The translations under genes were made by a program, and so were the position numbers. Under the pieces are notes generated by a model. That model was not told the DNA's origin. It searched no databases and saw only the letters and a list, made by a program, of their open reading frames with translations. From positions 62,001-126,000 of the forward strand of contig JBCCHB010000003.1 in the NCBI GenBank assembly GCA_039028975.1: 64,000 nt of DNA, given 5' to 3'. Below are positions 1 to 7,895 of the stretch, in pieces. Position 1 is the first letter of the stretch, and each line of letters starts with the position of its first letter. Origin of the DNA: JAHBNG01 sp039028975. Lineage in GTDB: Bacteria; Chloroflexota; Anaerolineae; Caldilineales; Caldilineaceae.

Positions 1-3000
1 CAAGGCATTGATGGTTGGATAGTCAAGCACCAATGTCGCGGGTAGGGGATATCCAAGATCTGCCTGCAATGTTTCCCGCAGGGCTACCGCGTTGAGTGAC
101 GTCATACCTAGTTCAGCAAAGCCTACGGCCATAGGAATGGTGATGACATCTTGTTCAGGCATCTCCTGCTGAAGCGTCTGAGCTACTTTTTTCCGGAGAT
201 ACGCAAGGAGCAGGTCAGTGCGCTCTGTCTCGGGTGCGGTAATGAGCTGATGCCCTATGGCCGGATATCCTTGCAGAACAGGCTGTGTTCTCTCTTGGCT
301 CTTCGTCGAGAGCGTGCTGACAGTCTCTATCGTCTCTTCTGCTGACGTTTGTTGGGTGGGTTCGGTAGATATGCCACTCGATAGAGCGGCTGCTGTTTCG
401 TCTAATCCGTCACCTAATTCGTCGCCAGATGTTGCGCTCCCTAAATCGACCCAATGCCGTTTACGCTGAAATGGATAGGTAGGCAGCGGGACCTTTTGCC
501 GGTGGACTGTTTGATTCGTTGTCTGGTCAGTTACCTTCTCAAAGGTTACCCAATCAATCGCTCCACCGGATACATAGAGAGCGCTCAGAGTCGCCAATAA
601 GGATGACTCATCAGGGGCGGTCTCCACGACAAAAGGGATCCCTTGGCTGGCCAATGATTCCTTGAGCCTACTCGACTTTTCTGAAACTGATTCTTCTGCA
701 TTCGATGGGTCCGTAATAGATGAGTCCATAGCAGATTGATCAATCTGCCCATTGGCCAGATGGATGGCCCAAAAATCAGCTTGAGTGACCTCATTTGTGA
801 TGAGTGAGCCGCTGGTGCCATCCAGCACAGGGATAGTGGGCGTCTCATAACTGATCTGGGTTGCAGCAGGATTTGGTTGATGAGTCCCCACCTGCATCAA
901 CCGGCTGCATACTGAGACGAGCTTCAGCGCATCTTCCAACGAAAAGACGCCAGCCACACAGGCTGCTACATACTCACCAGCTCCTTTACCCATAACCACA
1001 TGAGCTTCTGTTCCCCAAGATTCCCAGAGGGAAGCTAACGCATATTCAATAGAGAAGAGGACTGAGATGGTTGGGCTTGGTTGCGATGGTTGTTTAGGGA
1101 TCTCATCGACAACGAACTCATCCACAACAAACTCATCCACAACAAACTCATCCACAACGAACTCATCCACAATAAGCTCATCAACGCCCGCCTCGTCAGC
1201 AATGCTCGCGTCTGTTGACAGCTCTGCTGTTGGCTCTACTGATTGATTGTCTATGATACTGTCTATGATAGAGAGCAGCGAATCGTCCTGGTATGAGAGC
1301 AAGATTTCATGACAGCGGTCCAGCGCTTCCCGAAAGGCCGGATAGGTTGAGTAGAGCTGGCACCCCAATGCTGGAAGTCGTGTTTTATCACCATTAAAGA
1401 GAAAGGCGACTTTGGGAGGAGAAGCGCCAGCAACGCCAGTCTGCATGGCATGGTAGGGCTGGCCATCCAGGTACGCTCTTATGGCTTCTTGCGCCTCTGT
1501 CGCAGATGTGGCGCTTATGCTCAGCCGGTGGGGAAAGTGGCTCCGTCCCACGTTGGCCGTATAACAGATATCGGCGAATTCATGACGAGCGAGATTTTCC
1601 TTGGCCTCATGACTCAGAAAATCACAGTACCGTTGCGCCAGAGCATGTAGTGCTTGTTCATTTTTGGCAGAGAGATTGAGTACATGCCTCGAAGCTAACC
1701 TACTAGACGCACTCTTCTGCGGTGTCATGGTTGTCGTCACGGGCTGAGGCGCTTCTTGCAGCACTACGTGAGCATTTGTCCCACCAATACCAAATGAGCT
1801 GACGCCAGCACAGCGCGGTTCAGATCCTGCAGTTACTTTTTGGGAGGCTGGCCACTCGATCAGGGAACTGTTGAGATAGAGGGGTGTGCGCTCAAAGTGA
1901 ATATCAGGATTCGGGGTTTCAAAGTTGATGCTTGGAGGGATCTGTTGATTGTGCAGGGCCAACACGGTCTTGATAAAGCCTGTAATGCCAGCCGCCGTCT
2001 CCAGGTGACCTACATTGGATTTGACTGAACCAACGGCACAGGAGTTTTGATTGGGATCCACCTCTTCAAAGAGAGAGGCCAATGCCGAGAATTCAATCAC
2101 ATCACCGATAGGCGTACCCGAGCCGTGGGTCTCAATGTAGGAGAGGTCATGGGCTGTGACCCCTGCGATGCCCCAGGCTTCATTGATGACCTCAATCTGT
2201 CCGACCCGGCTAGAGGTCATAAATCCAAACTTGCGGACGCCATCGTTATTGACCGCCGACCCACGCACTACCGCCCAAATGGGATCGCCGTCAGCCAATG
2301 CATCACTCAAGCGCTTTAACGCCACCACGCCGATCCCGTTGCCAAAGACCATGCCCGTTGCTTGAGCGTCAAAAGCTCGACAGCGGCCATCAGTCGAGAA
2401 GACTGACCCCTCCATGTGTGGATAGCCCACACGATGAGGGACATGAACCGTCACGCCACCAGCCAATGCCACATCACATTCATGGCTGAGCAAACTTTGG
2501 CACCCCAAGTGGACGGCAACGAGTCCGGTAGAACAGGCTGACTGCACGCTCATACAGGGGCCTTGCAGATTCAAACGGTAGGCAGTTTGGGTGGCTAGGT
2601 AATCTTTGTCATTGCCAATCAACTCGGCCAGCATGTTGCCACCAGCCAGGTCCAATCCCGCCCGCGCATGGGACCAATAGTTGCTGTGGCTGGCACCTGC
2701 ATAAACACCCACTAAACCGCCGTACGTTGTAATATCGATTCCAGCACCTTCCAGCGCTTCCCATGCACACTCCAAAAAGAGTCGCTGCTGGGGATCAGTG
2801 ATCCGAGCCTGTTTCTCATCAAAACCAAAGAAATCAGCATCAAATTGATCAATATCATCCAATACGAAGCCAGACTTTACATACCCTGGGAACTGTACCA
2901 ACTCTGAGCCTACCGCTTCAATCAGCTCTTCATCAGAAAAGAGCGTGCGCGACTCGACTCCGTTACAGAGATTCTGCCAGAACTGGTCTATAGTTTTTGC

Positions 3001-3051
3001 GCCAGGGAAACGTCCTGACATCCCAACGACGGCTACTTGTTCTACGTCCAT
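1..3051 (-). CDS. PKS KS-AT(degenerate)-ACP, 3' incomplete (gene G)
   Basis: A type I PKS protein acting after the thiazole-forming NRPS; 1017 codons are visible and the frame runs off the window at base 1. The ATG at 3051 follows AGGAA at 3062-3058 by seven bases, and the protein starts directly with the KS (VAVVGMSGRFPGA) without a docking helix. The KS (about residues 5-430) has its Cys in SACSTG near residue 160, and both His in ETHGSGTP and SNVGHLE. Its sequence style resembles KS domains that accept chains from NRPS modules, such as in EpoC; this comparison is from memory. The AT (about 545-820) is degenerate: GHSxG reads GKGAG, GQGSQ reads GDKTR, and the HAFH-containing subdomain is absent. 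An ACP follows (Ser in LGMTSLNAV near 986). No KR, DH or ER lies between AT and ACP. It would need malonyl loading in trans, or it passes the chain without extension. Confidence 0.93.
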   Translation of the reverse strand, partial: MDVEQVAVVGMSGRFPGAKTIDQFWQNLCNGVESRTLFSDEELIEAVGSELVQFPGYVKSGFVLDDIDQFDADFFGFDEKQARITDPQQRLFLECAWEALEGAGIDITTYGGLVGVYAGASHSNYWSHARAGLDLAGGNMLAELIGNDKDYLATQTAYRLNLQGPCMSVQSACSTGLVAVHLGCQSLLSHECDVALAGGVTVHVPHRVGYPHMEGSVFSTDGRCRAFDAQATGMVFGNGIGVVALKRLSDALADGDPIWAVVRGSAVNNDGVRKFGFMTSSRVGQIEVINEAWGIAGVTAHDLSYIETHGSGTPIGDVIEFSALASLFEEVDPNQNSCAVGSVKSNVGHLETAAGITGFIKTVLALHNQQIPPSINFETPNPDIHFERTPLYLNSSLIEWPASQKVTAGSEPRCAGVSSFGIGGTNAHVVLQEAPQPVTTTMTPQKSASSRLASRHVLNLSAKNEQALHALAQRYCDFLSHEAKENLARHEFADICYTANVGRSHFPHRLSISATSATEAQEAIRAYLDGQPYHAMQTGVAGASPPKVAFLFNGDKTRLPALGCQLYSTYPAFREALDRCHEILLSYQDDSLLSIIDSIIDNQSVEPTAELSTDASIADEAGVDELIVDEFVVDEFVVDEFVVDEFVVDEIPKQPSQPSPTISVLFSIEYALASLWESWGTEAHVVMGKGAGEYVAACVAGVFSLEDALKLVSVCSRLMQVGTHQPNPAATQISYETPTIPVLDGTSGSLITNEVTQADFWAIHLANGQIDQSAMDSSITDPSNAEESVSEKSSRLKESLASQGIPFVVETAPDESSLLATLSALYVSGGAIDWVTFEKVTDQTTNQTVHRQKVPLPTYPFQRKRHWVDLGSATSGDELGDGLDETAAALSSGISTEPTQQTSAEETIETVSTLSTKSQERTQPVLQGYPAIGHQLITAPETERTDLLLAYLRKKVAQTLQQEMPEQDVITIPMAVGFAELGMTSLNAVALRETLQADLGYPLPATLVLDYPTINAL
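580..1420 (-). other. Degenerate acyltransferase domain of gene G
   Basis: Recognisable by AFLFNGD, ECxx-like helix YALASLWESWG, YVAACVAGVFSLEDALKLV and TYPFQRKRHWVD. The nucleophile Ser is Ala (GKGAG, DNA about 980-994), GQGSQ is GDKTR, and the region from the LP.DGEMVS strand through HAFHSP is replaced by a short unrelated stretch. The frame is open throughout, so this is a non-catalytic domain rather than a frameshift. Confidence 0.85.
1102..1185 (-). repeat. 15-base tandem repeat encoding VDEFV (gene G, AT hinge)
   Basis: Four full units of GTGGATGAGTTYGTT plus a diverged unit at each end, giving VDEFV repeats at the same AT hinge where the other modules carry their own low-complexity inserts. 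The unit length is a multiple of three, so copy number changes keep the frame. Confidence 0.92.
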
Positions 3052-3057
3052 CTTAAT

Positions 3058-3062
3058 TTCCT
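3058..3062 (-). promoter_or_regulatory. Ribosome binding site of gene G
   Basis: AGGAA seven bases before the ATG at 3051-3049; it fixes the start of gene G directly before the KS. Confidence 0.75.
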
Positions 3063-3075
3063 GATTCGTGGTGTG

Positions 3076-3110
3076 TAATGCGTAATGCGTAATGCGTAAT
3101 CCGTAATCCG
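3076..3110. repeat. Heptamer tandem repeat TAATGCG x3, TAATCCG x2
   Basis: Five contiguous 7-base units in the gap upstream of gene G, of the short tandemly repeated type common in filamentous cyanobacteria and seen in some Chloroflexota. Confidence 0.92.
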
Positions 3111-3144
3111 TGAATTGTGTAAATTAAACTACCGCCTACTGACC

Positions 3145-3204
3145 CACCGACCACCGACCACCGACTCACTGACTCACCGACTCACCGACCACCGACTCAC
3201 CGAC
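3145..3204. repeat. 7/8-base tandem repeat CACCGAC / TCACCGAC
   Basis: Eight contiguous units of seven or eight bases that begin exactly at the last base of the gene F stop codon (coding strand TAG followed by TCGGTGAG). Confidence 0.9.
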
Positions 3205-6200
3205 TACCTTCTTCGCTGCCGATTCGCCAGTCGTGCTTGGGCGCGATCCGAGCGGAGCGCTTGGGCAACATCCTCTTCGGATTGAGGTAAAGGCTGCACC
3301 GGCGCTTGGCCCCCTGCTTGCTCCGTTTCTTGCCTCGTGCCCGATGCTGGCTCTTTGACCTCATCCTGCCCTGATTCCGTGGCAAGGTGCTGGGCTAGAT
3401 CACGGATAGTTGTGTATTCAAAGAGGGCGGCAATCGAAATCTCTCGCTGGAGTCGCTCTTGAAGTTGGTTATTGATGGTAACCATATGAACCGAATTGAG
3501 ACCCAGATCGGCAAAGTTTTGGGTTACGCTGACTTCCTGTAGACCCCCGATCTCCTGCAAGATGACGCTTAGCTTCTCCTCCAGCTCATTGCCAGGGGCT
3601 TCAAAAGCGATGATGGGCGCATCGACACGATACTCGGAGAGTGCCTTGCGATCTACCTTGCCATTGGCATTGAGGGGCAATGCATCCAGCTGGGTATAGA
3701 GAGTCGGGATCATATGCTCTGGCAAGCGTTCGGCCAGATATGGGCTGAAGTGGGCTTGCAGGATAGAGCTATCTGCCGATGCCGCGGCAGATGGGCTGGA
3801 TGTACCAACGCCTTCTGATGGCTGCAACCACTGGCTCTTCTGTATCGGATCGATCCGCCCACCGGCCAAGCTATGGAGCAATTGATGGGTTTGGGTTAGC
3901 TTGAGTGCGGCGTCCAATCTGCCTTGGTCAGTCCCGCCGATGGGACAGAGGCCAAAATCAAATTTGGGCGCCTCCATCATCAGCAGTTGACTAATATAAC
4001 CGGCCTCCAACTGGGAAAAGCTTTCGGCCAACTCGCCATACATGGGCTGAATCGCATCCATAGCACCGACTAAGAACAACCCAAAGGCTGCTTGGTCGAA
4101 GATGGCTTGATTGGCCCCTGGGAAGAGGCCCTCTACTAGGCTGCCCTCTGGATCGTTGTCTACAGTAAGCAAGACAAGCTGGTGGTCCACGGGTTGGTAG
4201 TAGTAGAAGCCTTGGCCCAAGCCTTCCACACGCCCTTCCTTGATATAGAGATAGCTTTGAATCGGATATAGTCCGCCTGCTGACGGGTAGCGATACTTGG
4301 GCAAGGGAGCGCCGGGCAACTGGAGTGGCATCATGCAAGTCAGAAACTGGCTCAATGTCTCAAGCGATATCGTTTCGTTGATAAAGTACCGATAACTTTG
4401 GCGCGCTAGGTACTCGGCTTGAAAATCTTCATCGATTTGAGGCTTGGGTAAGTGAATGGTGGCTAAGCTTTCAGCTTCTGGATTTGAGCCGTTTCCATTC
4501 GCGGTTAGATTATCTAGTGGCGTGTCTGGCGTGCTGTTTTGGCCAGCCAATTGATTCTTAAATTTGCGAACGCCCTGCTTTTCTAGCTTAAAGACCAGTC
4601 GTTCAATGGGATCATATACAGTCACGCCCCGTAGTTGATCGATGGGGACCGTTTCCATTGATTGACTTGCCTGATCATTGAGTTGGCTGGCCGGTGCTCC
4701 AGAAGGCGTGCTCTGTTCACTATCACCCTCTTTTTCTTCTCCCTCTAAAACCACATAAGCCGCCAATTGACGCCGCCCGCTGCTATCATCTACCGCATTG
4801 ACGACGGCTTCCCGAACGTCCGGGTGCTGGAGCAGATGGGCCTCAATCTCACCCAGCTCGATTCGTTGGCCTCGGATCTTGACTTGGAAGTCGGTGCGAC
4901 CCAGAATCTCCAAATTCCCATCGGCCATGAATCGCCCCAGATCGCCGGAGCGATAGAGTCGCTCTCCCGTCTGGGGATGAATGACAAACTTCTCGTTGGT
5001 CTTCTCCTCATCTTTCCAATAGCCTCTGGCCAGCCCAGCGCCCCCGATGCATAACTCACCGGGGACCCAAAAGGGTCGGATTTGTAGCTGCTCATCCATG
5101 ACATAGTAGTGAGCATTTTTAAGAGGCTTGCCGTAGGGAATGCTGGGCCAGCGAGGATCAACCTGCTCAATAGGGTAGAAGATGTCCCACACGGTTGTCT
5201 CTGTGGGGCCACCTGACGAGATAATCTCCACCTGGGGCTGCAATGCCCGCAATCTGTCGGGCAGGGTCACCGGTATAAAATCACCTGATAGGATAACCCA
5301 CCGCAGATAAGGAGGCATCGCATTTGTAGAGCCCTCTGGTGATGCATCCTCTGATGAAGTGGCATATTCAACATACTCAACAAGCATCTGCATGAACGCA
5401 GGGACTGAGTTCCACAGCGTAACCCCTTGCTGGGTCATGATCTCAGCCCAGTGCTTGGGGTCCCGAGTTAGAGATGCATCGGGCATGACAATAGCTCCGC
5501 CTACAATGGACAACATGCAGAAGATGTCAAATATGGAGAGATCATGGTGGAGAGCGGTCAAGGCGATGGCTCGGTCCGCTGGCGTTAGGCCAAAGCGCTG
5601 GGCAATATCACTCATACGATTGACCACGTTGCGGTGCTCGATCATCACACCCTTGGGCGAGCCGGTGGAGCCAGATGTGTAGAGGACGTAGGCCAAATCA
5701 CTGGGCGAACCATTCAACGCCAGGGGAGGAAGATCATCTGCCACGCTTTGGGCGTCAACAACTAGGCGTTGGGCAACCGATATCTCCTCAGGCCAAGTTA
5801 GCGCCCCCTCCAGCCATGATTGGGTCAGTACATAGTTTACTTCACCTTGCTCTATGATGTAGTGCTGACGTCCAGTAGGCAATGTGGGATCGATGGGAAC
5901 ATAGGCCCCACCAGCCATGAGCGTGCCAAAGACGCTTACAATCTGTTCCCATCCCTTTTCCATCACAATCGCAACCAGTGAATCGGCAGGAAGGGCCTCG
6001 CCACCATTTTGCTTTTGTAACCAGTGGGCAACCGCCACAGCCCGCTGATGTAATTCGCCATAGGTCAGGCGCTTCTCAGTGGTGATAATGGCCAACGCAT
6101 CAGGATGCAGCTTAGCTTGCTTGCCCAACAGTCCATGCAGCGTCTCTTCTGGATACTTGCCCGTTGTGTCGTTAATTTCAGCCAGTTGGTTTAAGTGCTG

Positions 6201-7895
6201 GGGTGGCAGGAGTGTTTCCTGTAAGTCATCCGAATCTCTAGAGGACTCATGGCCCGTTCCCCACAATGTACTATCCTCGAGCAATTGATCCAGCAGCTTC
6301 GTGTAAGCGTCAAACATATGGGCAATCAGGCCATCGGGGAAATAACCATCCACAGCGTCCCATAGGATGGCCAAGCCCCCATCAATTTCGTTGACCTGGT
6401 AATCGAGGGAGACTTGGGGTGTCTGGGTAATATTGTACGAGACACTTCCATCCAAAAAGGTGGGTTCCTCTGGATTGGCTGATTGGGCTTCCCCGTTTGG
6501 CTGGGCTGGCTCTGGCTGATTTTTGACGCCAAGCATACTGGTAAAGACAATGGGCATCAGCGCACCGACCTGATTTTTCTGCTTGGAGGTCAGTGCCTGA
6601 ATGACCCGGACGCCATTGAAGGCCCGATTCTCCAAATCCTGCCAGAGGCGACGATGAATCTGCTTGGCCCGGTCAATGACGCCATTGCCTTGAGTATTAT
6701 CCACTTCCAGGAGTGTCGCTGCTGTAAAGTCCCCTAAGATGTCATCGAGTTCTGGGTGCAGGTCGACGGGACGGTTGAAGAAGGTGCAGTTGATGGTGAA
6801 CTGGGGCTGTTCGCTCCACAATGTGAGCACTTCGGCAAAGGTCGCGGCCAAGAGAGAGGTGGGCGTAATGCCAGCCTGTTGAGCACGTTGAGAGAGTACT
6901 TGCCACTTCTCTTTTTCCAAAAAGTGGCTGCGATGGACGAATTTGGCCTCATCCTGTTCAGCTCCGTCCTGCTCAGCTCCGCCCTGTTCAGCTCCGTCCT
7001 GGCCAGATACATCTTGACTGGCTCTGTTTTGAGTCGGTGAGTCAACTGTCTGGTTGCGTTTGGCAGGTAGTTTAGGTGCCGGGGGCAGCGTATCCAGACG
7101 ATCCATCCAGTAAGATTGGGCTTGTTGATAGTGGGGGGTCTCTTCCAATGCGCGATTCCAAACCACATAGTCTCGATAGGATAGGGTCAGTTTGGGTAGA
7201 TCAAGGTCGGGGTTTAGGTAGAGGGCATTCCACTCACCCATCAACTGCTGAAGGCTGCGGCCATCCATCATAATCATGGCCATGCTAATATGTATGCGAG
7301 CATATTCTGGCGTCACTTGGCTAACCCGAATATCAAAGAGGGGCCACTCAGAGAGGGTTAAGATCTGATGGGCCATCTCCTCTCGGGTCGTTTCGAGGTG
7401 GGCCTCTTTCTCTACGGCTTCCAAGTGGGAAACGTCCTTCACTTCAATTTGGTAAGCTGGAACATCGGCAAAAATTTGCTGATTTCCCGTTGTGAGCACA
7501 ACAGCACGCAACGTATCGTGGCGCTCTATGAGCCGCTGCCAGGCTTGGTTGAGACGGGCTATATCCAAGTTGCGGGAGTCAACCTCTTGGTAAAAGTGGT
7601 AGGCGTTTCCCAAATCCAGCCCGACCATCTGGCCAATCCAGTAGGCGTGTTGAATATCTGTCAGCGGAAAGGGTTCGTATCGTTCCTTTAGACTGGGTAC
7701 AATCGGCGGTAGGGATGTCGGTTCACTATTTGTCTGCTGAAGGTGGGCCAGAATTTCACCCTTGTATTGGGCCACTAGAGAGCGCAGTTCTGGTGTGAAA
7801 GCTCCCTGAGGAGCCTGTATACGCAGTTGGCCATCCTCTGCGCGCAGGGTGATGTTAAGTTGTCCCAGTTGGTCGAGTAATTCGAGTAAGCTCAT
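3204..7895 (-). CDS. NRPS Cy-A-Ox-PCP, thiazole/oxazole-forming module (gene F)
   Basis: A 1563-residue NRPS module predicted to load an amino acid, condense and cyclise it onto the polyketide, and oxidise the ring to a heteroaromatic azole. Order: TubC-type docking domain (1-57); Cy domain (about 75-530; FPLTDIQHAYWIG, PIVFTS, SLDYQV); A domain (about 570-1090; YTSGSTGSPKG near 740, GGPTETTVW near 896, IELGEIE near 1010); FMN-dependent oxidase inserted before A10 (about 1090-1390; RYPSAGGLYPI near 1202); A10 NGKVDRKAL near 1411; PCP Ser in LGLNSVHM near 1464; Arg-rich C-terminus. The order and the position of Ox match EpoB of epothilone synthesis (about 1410 residues from memory). Pocket residues read by eye as D-L-F-N-I-S-S-V-W-K suggest Cys, hence thiazole; Ser is less likely. 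The first Asp of DxxxxDxxS is Ala. The start overlaps the stop of gene E as ATGA, with GAGGA upstream. Confidence 0.95.
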   Translation of the reverse strand: MSLLELLDQLGQLNITLRAEDGQLRIQAPQGAFTPELRSLVAQYKGEILAHLQQTNSEPTSLPPIVPSLKERYEPFPLTDIQHAYWIGQMVGLDLGNAYHFYQEVDSRNLDIARLNQAWQRLIERHDTLRAVVLTTGNQQIFADVPAYQIEVKDVSHLEAVEKEAHLETTREEMAHQILTLSEWPLFDIRVSQVTPEYARIHISMAMIMMDGRSLQQLMGEWNALYLNPDLDLPKLTLSYRDYVVWNRALEETPHYQQAQSYWMDRLDTLPPAPKLPAKRNQTVDSPTQNRASQDVSGQDGAEQGGAEQDGAEQDEAKFVHRSHFLEKEKWQVLSQRAQQAGITPTSLLAATFAEVLTLWSEQPQFTINCTFFNRPVDLHPELDDILGDFTAATLLEVDNTQGNGVIDRAKQIHRRLWQDLENRAFNGVRVIQALTSKQKNQVGALMPIVFTSMLGVKNQPEPAQPNGEAQSANPEEPTFLDGSVSYNITQTPQVSLDYQVNEIDGGLAILWDAVDGYFPDGLIAHMFDAYTKLLDQLLEDSTLWGTGHESSRDSDDLQETLLPPQHLNQLAEINDTTGKYPEETLHGLLGKQAKLHPDALAIITTEKRLTYGELHQRAVAVAHWLQKQNGGEALPADSLVAIVMEKGWEQIVSVFGTLMAGGAYVPIDPTLPTGRQHYIIEQGEVNYVLTQSWLEGALTWPEEISVAQRLVVDAQSVADDLPPLALNGSPSDLAYVLYTSGSTGSPKGVMIEHRNVVNRMSDIAQRFGLTPADRAIALTALHHDLSIFDIFCMLSIVGGAIVMPDASLTRDPKHWAEIMTQQGVTLWNSVPAFMQMLVEYVEYATSSEDASPEGSTNAMPPYLRWVILSGDFIPVTLPDRLRALQPQVEIISSGGPTETTVWDIFYPIEQVDPRWPSIPYGKPLKNAHYYVMDEQLQIRPFWVPGELCIGGAGLARGYWKDEEKTNEKFVIHPQTGERLYRSGDLGRFMADGNLEILGRTDFQVKIRGQRIELGEIEAHLLQHPDVREAVVNAVDDSSGRRQLAAYVVLEGEEKEGDSEQSTPSGAPASQLNDQASQSMETVPIDQLRGVTVYDPIERLVFKLEKQGVRKFKNQLAGQNSTPDTPLDNLTANGNGSNPEAESLATIHLPKPQIDEDFQAEYLARQSYRYFINETISLETLSQFLTCMMPLQLPGAPLPKYRYPSAGGLYPIQSYLYIKEGRVEGLGQGFYYYQPVDHQLVLLTVDNDPEGSLVEGLFPGANQAIFDQAAFGLFLVGAMDAIQPMYGELAESFSQLEAGYISQLLMMEAPKFDFGLCPIGGTDQGRLDAALKLTQTHQLLHSLAGGRIDPIQKSQWLQPSEGVGTSSPSAAASADSSILQAHFSPYLAERLPEHMIPTLYTQLDALPLNANGKVDRKALSEYRVDAPIIAFEAPGNELEEKLSVILQEIGGLQEVSVTQNFADLGLNSVHMVTINNQLQERLQREISIAALFEYTTIRDLAQHLATESGQDEVKEPASGTRQETEQAGGQAPVQPLPQSEEDVAQALRSDRAQARLANRQRRR
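3840..4650 (-). other. Ox (azoline oxidase) domain of gene F
   Basis: McbC/nitroreductase-like FMN domain inserted in the A domain between A8 (IELGEIE) and A10 (NGKVDRKAL). It starts near YDPIERLVFKLEKQGVRKF and contains KYRYPSAGGLYPIQSYLYI and GYISQLLMMEA. It would oxidise a thiazoline or oxazoline to the aromatic ring, as in epothilone and myxothiazol assembly. Confidence 0.9.
6946..7005 (-). repeat. 15-base tandem repeat encoding (G/A)EQDx in the Cy domain of gene F
   Basis: Four 15-base units related to GCTCCGTCCTGCTCA (plus strand), producing GQDGAEQGGAEQDGAEQDEA in a Cy-domain surface stretch between LPAKRNQT and the KFVHRSHF strand. Confidence 0.88.
7725..7895 (-). other. TubC-type N-terminal docking domain of gene F
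   Basis: The first 57 residues have the beta-hairpin docking pattern of TubC: LLELLDQLGQLNITLRAED, then LRIQAPQGAFTPEL, then KGEILAHLQQ. Such domains bind a short linear motif at the C-terminus of the upstream protein, here the acidic end of gene E. Confidence 0.85.

Larger units (their letters stand above)
3052..3203 (-). other. Intergenic gap F-G made of short tandem repeats
   Basis: The only gap above 20 bases in the window. It holds five TAATGCG/TAATCCG heptamers and eight GTCGGTG(A) units, then the ribosome-binding AGGAA of gene G. I see no hairpin with a T-run and no clear promoter in it. Confidence 0.8.

Noticed and set aside
860..990. Frameshift or assembly error as the cause of the broken AT in gene G
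   Set aside because: The reading frame is open and conserved AT and linker motifs appear in the same frame on both sides of the lost region, so this is an in-frame loss.
2047..2319. Plus-strand open frames opposite the KS of gene G
   Set aside because: Antisense of a conserved KS coding region; no homology or start signals of their own. The same holds for all other plus-strand frames in the window.
3052..3203. CRISPR array or terminator in the F-G gap
   Set aside because: Units of 7-8 bases without spacers are not a CRISPR, and no stem with a following T-run is visible.
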